A stretch of 64,000 nucleotides of DNA, from contig NZ_JAINFJ010000010.1 in assembly GCF_019966595.1 (NCBI RefSeq), forward strand, positions 62,001 to 126,000. Direction: 5' to 3'. Positions 61,522-64,000 of the stretch are shown here, in pieces (position 1 is the stretch's first letter; every line of letters begins with the position of its first letter). A model generated the notes under the pieces. It did no database searches and was not told where the DNA came from. It saw nothing but the letters and a program-made list of their open reading frames with translations. Position numbers and translations under genes: made by a program. The DNA comes from Oricola indica. GTDB lineage: Bacteria > Pseudomonadota > Alphaproteobacteria > Rhizobiales > Rhizobiaceae.

Positions 61522-61550
61522 GCACCTGAGATCAAATGATTCTCAGGTGC
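61522..61550. repeat. Perfect inverted repeat adjoining mobC start
   Basis: GCACCTGAGA and TCTCAGGTGC are perfect 10-bp arms around a 9-base loop. The repeat ends 4 bases before the mobC start codon, so it overlaps the leader and could be an operator for the relaxosome protein, an oriT arm, or a translation-control hairpin. Confidence 0.55.
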
Positions 61551-61554
61551 CGCC

Positions 61555-61965
61555 ATGTCCATAAGGCGCACCTTCAACCGAAAATCCGCTGCGACCGGCA
61601 AGAAGCGGCCCGCGCCTTTCAGCATACGGCTGAGCGACGAGGAACGCGCCCGCCTGGCTGTTGAGGCCGCAGGCGCGCCCCTCGGCGCATACATTAAGGC
61701 CAAGGCGCTAGGATCTGCCCCGCTGCGCATGCGGCGATCAGGCCTTTCCGTTCAGGACCGGAAGGCACTTGCGCAGGCACTCGCTTTGCTGGGCCGCTCG
61801 CGTCTTTCCAATAACCTCAACCAACTCGCCTATCTCGGAAATATCGGCTCGCTGCCGATGACTCCCGAAACCGAAGCTGAACTGCAAACCGCCCTGCATG
61901 ATGTACGGGACATTCGCCGCCTGCTGATCAGGGCACTGGGCCTGAAAGCGGAGCCGGGCCAATGA
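61555..61965 (+). CDS. mobC: MobC-like relaxosome accessory protein
   Basis: A 136-residue basic protein. FSIRLSDEERARLAVEAAGAPLGAYIKAKALG is a ribbon-helix-helix-like DNA-binding region, and RSRLSNNLNQLAYLGNIG is the MobC hallmark. MobC proteins bind oriT and help the relaxase melt and nick it. It overlaps the relaxase gene as ATGA. It begins right after a perfect inverted repeat. Confidence 0.85.
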   Translation: MSIRRTFNRKSAATGKKRPAPFSIRLSDEERARLAVEAAGAPLGAYIKAKALGSAPLRMRRSGLSVQDRKALAQALALLGRSRLSNNLNQLAYLGNIGSLPMTPETEAELQTALHDVRDIRRLLIRALGLKAEPGQ

Positions 61966-63239
61966 TTCTCAAGGGCTCCCAGCGCGGCAGCGGCCAGGAT
62001 TTGGCGGCGCATCTGATGCGCGTTGACGATAATGAACATGTCAGCTTGCATGAACTGCGCGGCTTCGATTCCGATGATCTACGAGGCGCTTTCAAGGAAG
62101 CCGAAGCAATCAGCCGGGGCACAAACTGCCGCCAGTACCTTTTCTCTCTCAGTCTCAGCCCACCTGAAGGTGAGGTCGTCCCTGCCGAAGCTTTCGAATC
62201 CGCCATCGACCAGGTTGAAAAACGGCTCGGGCTGGAAGACCAGCCGCGCGCCATCGTCATTCATGAGAAGGAAGGACGGCGGCACGCGCACGCTGCGTGG
62301 AGCCGCATCGACGCGCAGACAATGACAGCGCGCCACCTCTCCTATTTCAAGACCAGGCTGACCGGCCTTTCACGAGAGCTGTATCTTGAACACGGCTGGC
62401 GTCTGCCGGACGGTCTTCGCAACTCAGCCGAGCGCAACCCATCGAACTTCACACTGGCCGAGTGGCAGCAAGCCAAGCGGCAAGACATCGATCCGCGCTG
62501 GCTCAAACAGACGCTTCAGGAATGCTGGGCAAGCTCGGACAGCAAGCGCGCCTTCGTAAGCAGCCTTCAAGAGAACGGCTTCCTTCTCGCACGCGGCGAC
62601 CGGCGCGGCCATGTCGTTCTCGACCATCAGGGTGAGGTCTGGTCCCTCTCCCGTGTGCTCGACATCAAGGCGAAAGATGTGCGCGCCCGTCTGGGGACGG
62701 GCGAAGACCTGCCCGATGTTCAGGCGGCGCAGCGCATGATCGGCGAACGTATGACACCTGCCATTCGCCGCCATGTCACCGAAGCGCGCAAGGGTTTTGA
62801 GGACCGCGCTTCCAAGCTTGCCGAATACAAGCAGGAAATGACAACGCTGCACCGTAGGGCGCGTACTGCCCTTAGAGATCGCCAGCGTACCGAATGGGAG
62901 ACCGAAACCCGCGAACGTGCGGCCCGTCTCCCAAAAGGCCTGCGCGGCCTGTGGCACCGCCTCACCGGCAAGTACCGCACAGTCAAAAAACGGAATGAAA
63001 CCGAAGCCCAAGCCACTCGTGACCGGTTCGCATACGAGCGCCAGCAACTGATCGAAAAGCAACTTCAGCAGCGCCAGGTGCTCAGAGAGCGCGAACGCGA
63101 ACTGCGCAAACAGCAGGCTGACCAACTCCGCGAATTGCGGCGCGATATCGGCCGCTTTCTCAAACTCACGAAATACGCACCCGACCAAGCACCATCACGC
63201 CAGCGAACGCGAGGCCACGGCCTGAGTCTGAAAAGGTAA
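61962..63239 (+). CDS. Relaxase/mobilisation nuclease (MobA/VirD2-like)
   Basis: A 425-residue relaxase. The N-terminus MILKGSQRGSGQDLAAHLMRVDDNEHVSLHELRGF and the metal-binding His motif IHEKEGRRHAHAAWSRID are characteristic of a MOB family found on alphaproteobacterial plasmids and integrative elements. The catalytic Tyr is not certain; the Tyr in RHLSYFKTRLTG or nearby is possible. Residues 280-425 are very basic and coiled-coil-like (KQQADQLRELRRDIGRF). It nicks oriT for conjugative transfer but depends on a mating apparatus elsewhere. It is coupled to mobC by ATGA. Confidence 0.88.
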   Translation: MILKGSQRGSGQDLAAHLMRVDDNEHVSLHELRGFDSDDLRGAFKEAEAISRGTNCRQYLFSLSLSPPEGEVVPAEAFESAIDQVEKRLGLEDQPRAIVIHEKEGRRHAHAAWSRIDAQTMTARHLSYFKTRLTGLSRELYLEHGWRLPDGLRNSAERNPSNFTLAEWQQAKRQDIDPRWLKQTLQECWASSDSKRAFVSSLQENGFLLARGDRRGHVVLDHQGEVWSLSRVLDIKAKDVRARLGTGEDLPDVQAAQRMIGERMTPAIRRHVTEARKGFEDRASKLAEYKQEMTTLHRRARTALRDRQRTEWETETRERAARLPKGLRGLWHRLTGKYRTVKKRNETEAQATRDRFAYERQQLIEKQLQQRQVLRERERELRKQQADQLRELRRDIGRFLKLTKYAPDQAPSRQRTRGHGLSLKR

Positions 63240-63245
63240 AAAGCG

Positions 63246-63776
63246 ATGAAGAAAGACAGCACAAATGAAATCGGAATGGGGGGCGGCATCATCGGAGGCG
63301 TATTCACGCTTTTCCTTGCCGTAACTATGGCACTGGCCATGTTGGTGTTTGCCGTTCTGAGCTTGTTAGCGGGAGTGCTCACGATGCTCTCACTGCTAGC
63401 GTGGAACGATGATCTAGAGGTCTTCGGCTACACCATAGATCGGGATGGAGCACGCTTGTTTATCGGGCGCGGAGTTATCGGCATGATCGCTCTTCCCGGA
63501 TTCATCGCGTTTTGCGGCTTGCTCTATGGATTCTCGATGCCTGAAGGTTGGCCTGCCTTAATGCTCATTGGTTATGTGCTGGGGTCGGCGGGCATCGAGG
63601 TCTTTCTCCATTGCACTGGCGGATCTTCAACTCCGCTTGTCTACCAAGACCACTACGCAAATGTGTTACCACCGCCCGCGTCGCCGCCGCCCGTGCACCA
63701 GCAAGCGCTACTTCCCGCGCCACGCGGCGAACCCTTTCGCTATGCAAGCTGGGATGATGAGGAGGCGCGGCAATGA
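63246..63776 (+). CDS. Uncharacterised membrane protein in mobilisation operon
   Basis: A 176-residue protein, not recognised. It has about four predicted TM segments (14-34, 36-52, 76-94 and 102-121) and a Pro-rich cytoplasmic or periplasmic tail (VLPPPASPPPVHQQALLP). It starts 6 bp after the relaxase stop and overlaps the next gene as ATGA, so it belongs to the mobilisation operon and may link relaxosome and membrane. This is inference from position only. Confidence 0.7.
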   Translation: MKKDSTNEIGMGGGIIGGVFTLFLAVTMALAMLVFAVLSLLAGVLTMLSLLAWNDDLEVFGYTIDRDGARLFIGRGVIGMIALPGFIAFCGLLYGFSMPEGWPALMLIGYVLGSAGIEVFLHCTGGSSTPLVYQDHYANVLPPPASPPPVHQQALLPAPRGEPFRYASWDDEEARQ

Positions 63777-64000
63777 AGTTCCAGCACCTCATCGACCTTT
63801 ATCAACTCTATTGGATGTTCAGATCCCATGCTCACCAGCGCCTCGCGTGGGAGGATGCGGCAGAAGCCAGAGTCGCCCGGCAACGGGCGGAAGCACAAGC
63901 CGCCGAACAGCTCAAAATGATGCTCGATGCCAATCCGAGCGGCTCCCTCGGCCATGCAAAACTCGACGATGAAGAACCCCTCAAATCGTCGGGGCTGCTG
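63773..64000 (+). CDS. Uncharacterised protein, cut by right window edge
   Basis: At least 76 residues remain open at the window end. It begins MKFQHLIDLYQLYWMFRSHAH and continues as an Ala/Glu/Arg-rich helix (DAAEARVARQRAEAQAAEQL), a likely coiled coil. The ATG overlaps the preceding stop as ATGA, which supports a real gene. No family is recognised. Type IV coupling-protein genes often follow in such operons, beyond the window. Confidence 0.65.
   Translation, partial: MKFQHLIDLYQLYWMFRSHAHQRLAWEDAAEARVARQRAEAQAAEQLKMMLDANPSGSLGHAKLDDEEPLKSSGLL

Noticed and set aside
1-64000. CRISPR arrays, tRNA or rRNA genes, intact insertion sequences
   Set aside because: No regularly spaced repeats, cloverleaf-like sequences, rRNA motifs or transposase genes were found by eye.

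Overview
The window is GC-rich, tightly packed bacterial DNA of alphaproteobacterial character, most likely Hyphomicrobiales/Rhizobiales. The basis is the gene families (TRAP, tripartite tricarboxylate and rhizobial-style ABC uptake operons, FCD-type GntR regulators, hydantoinase A/B pairs, a pyruvate:ferredoxin oxidoreductase cluster) and many GTG/TTG starts with ATGA-type overlaps. No rRNA, tRNA, CRISPR array or intact insertion sequence was seen. The content suits a catabolic island or a large plasmid/chromid: six solute uptake systems lie next to the enzymes and regulators for their substrates, and a mobilisation module starts at the right end.

Layout. 1-5.0 kb (+): end of a fused TAXI-type TRAP permease, universal stress protein, class III aminotransferase and a BKACE enzyme. 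5.2-8.8 kb (-): dctM-dctQ-dctP TRAP transporter led by a GntR/FCD regulator. 9.1-13.8 kb (+): hydantoinase A and B plus an SDR. 13.8-20.1 kb: AldA-like dehydrogenase (-), two DHDPS-family lyases and a class II aldolase (+), tautomerase and altronate/galactarate-type dehydratase (-). The three control regions of the 8.8-20.4 kb block share an ATTGTCARCAAT operator, so it looks like one regulon. 20.4-21.0 kb: an orphan GT42 sialyltransferase-like gene.

21.2-31.2 kb (-): sugar or sugar-acid ABC transporter, enolase-superfamily dehydratase, GMC dehydrogenase with its small subunit, aldehyde dehydrogenase and GntR regulator behind a 16-bp palindrome. 31.8-39.7 kb (-): tctCBA transporter operon with a D-2-hydroxyacid dehydrogenase, GntR regulator, PEP-mutase-family lyase and a QuiC-type 3-dehydroshikimate dehydratase fused to a dioxygenase-like domain. 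40.1 kb: isolated DUF3237 gene. 41.0-46.1 kb (+): a second DctPQM system with an IlvD/Edd dehydratase and a SnoaL-like protein. 46.4-54.7 kb (+): LacI regulator and a two-ATPase ABC transporter with a tiny membrane protein and a dihydroxyacetone kinase, resembling rhizobial glycerol uptake operons. 54.9-61.2 kb (-): GltD-like flavoprotein, pyruvate:ferredoxin oxidoreductase and DHOD-like protein behind an FNR/FixK box. 61.5-64.0 kb (+): MobC-like protein, relaxase and two uncharacterised proteins, the last cut by the window edge.

Two themes recur. Each catabolic unit pairs a high-affinity transporter with dehydratases, aldolases or dehydrogenases and a local regulator whose operator can often be seen. 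All five solute-binding-protein genes are followed directly by a strong stem-loop before the next gene of the operon, which fits post-transcriptional boosting of binding protein over permease.
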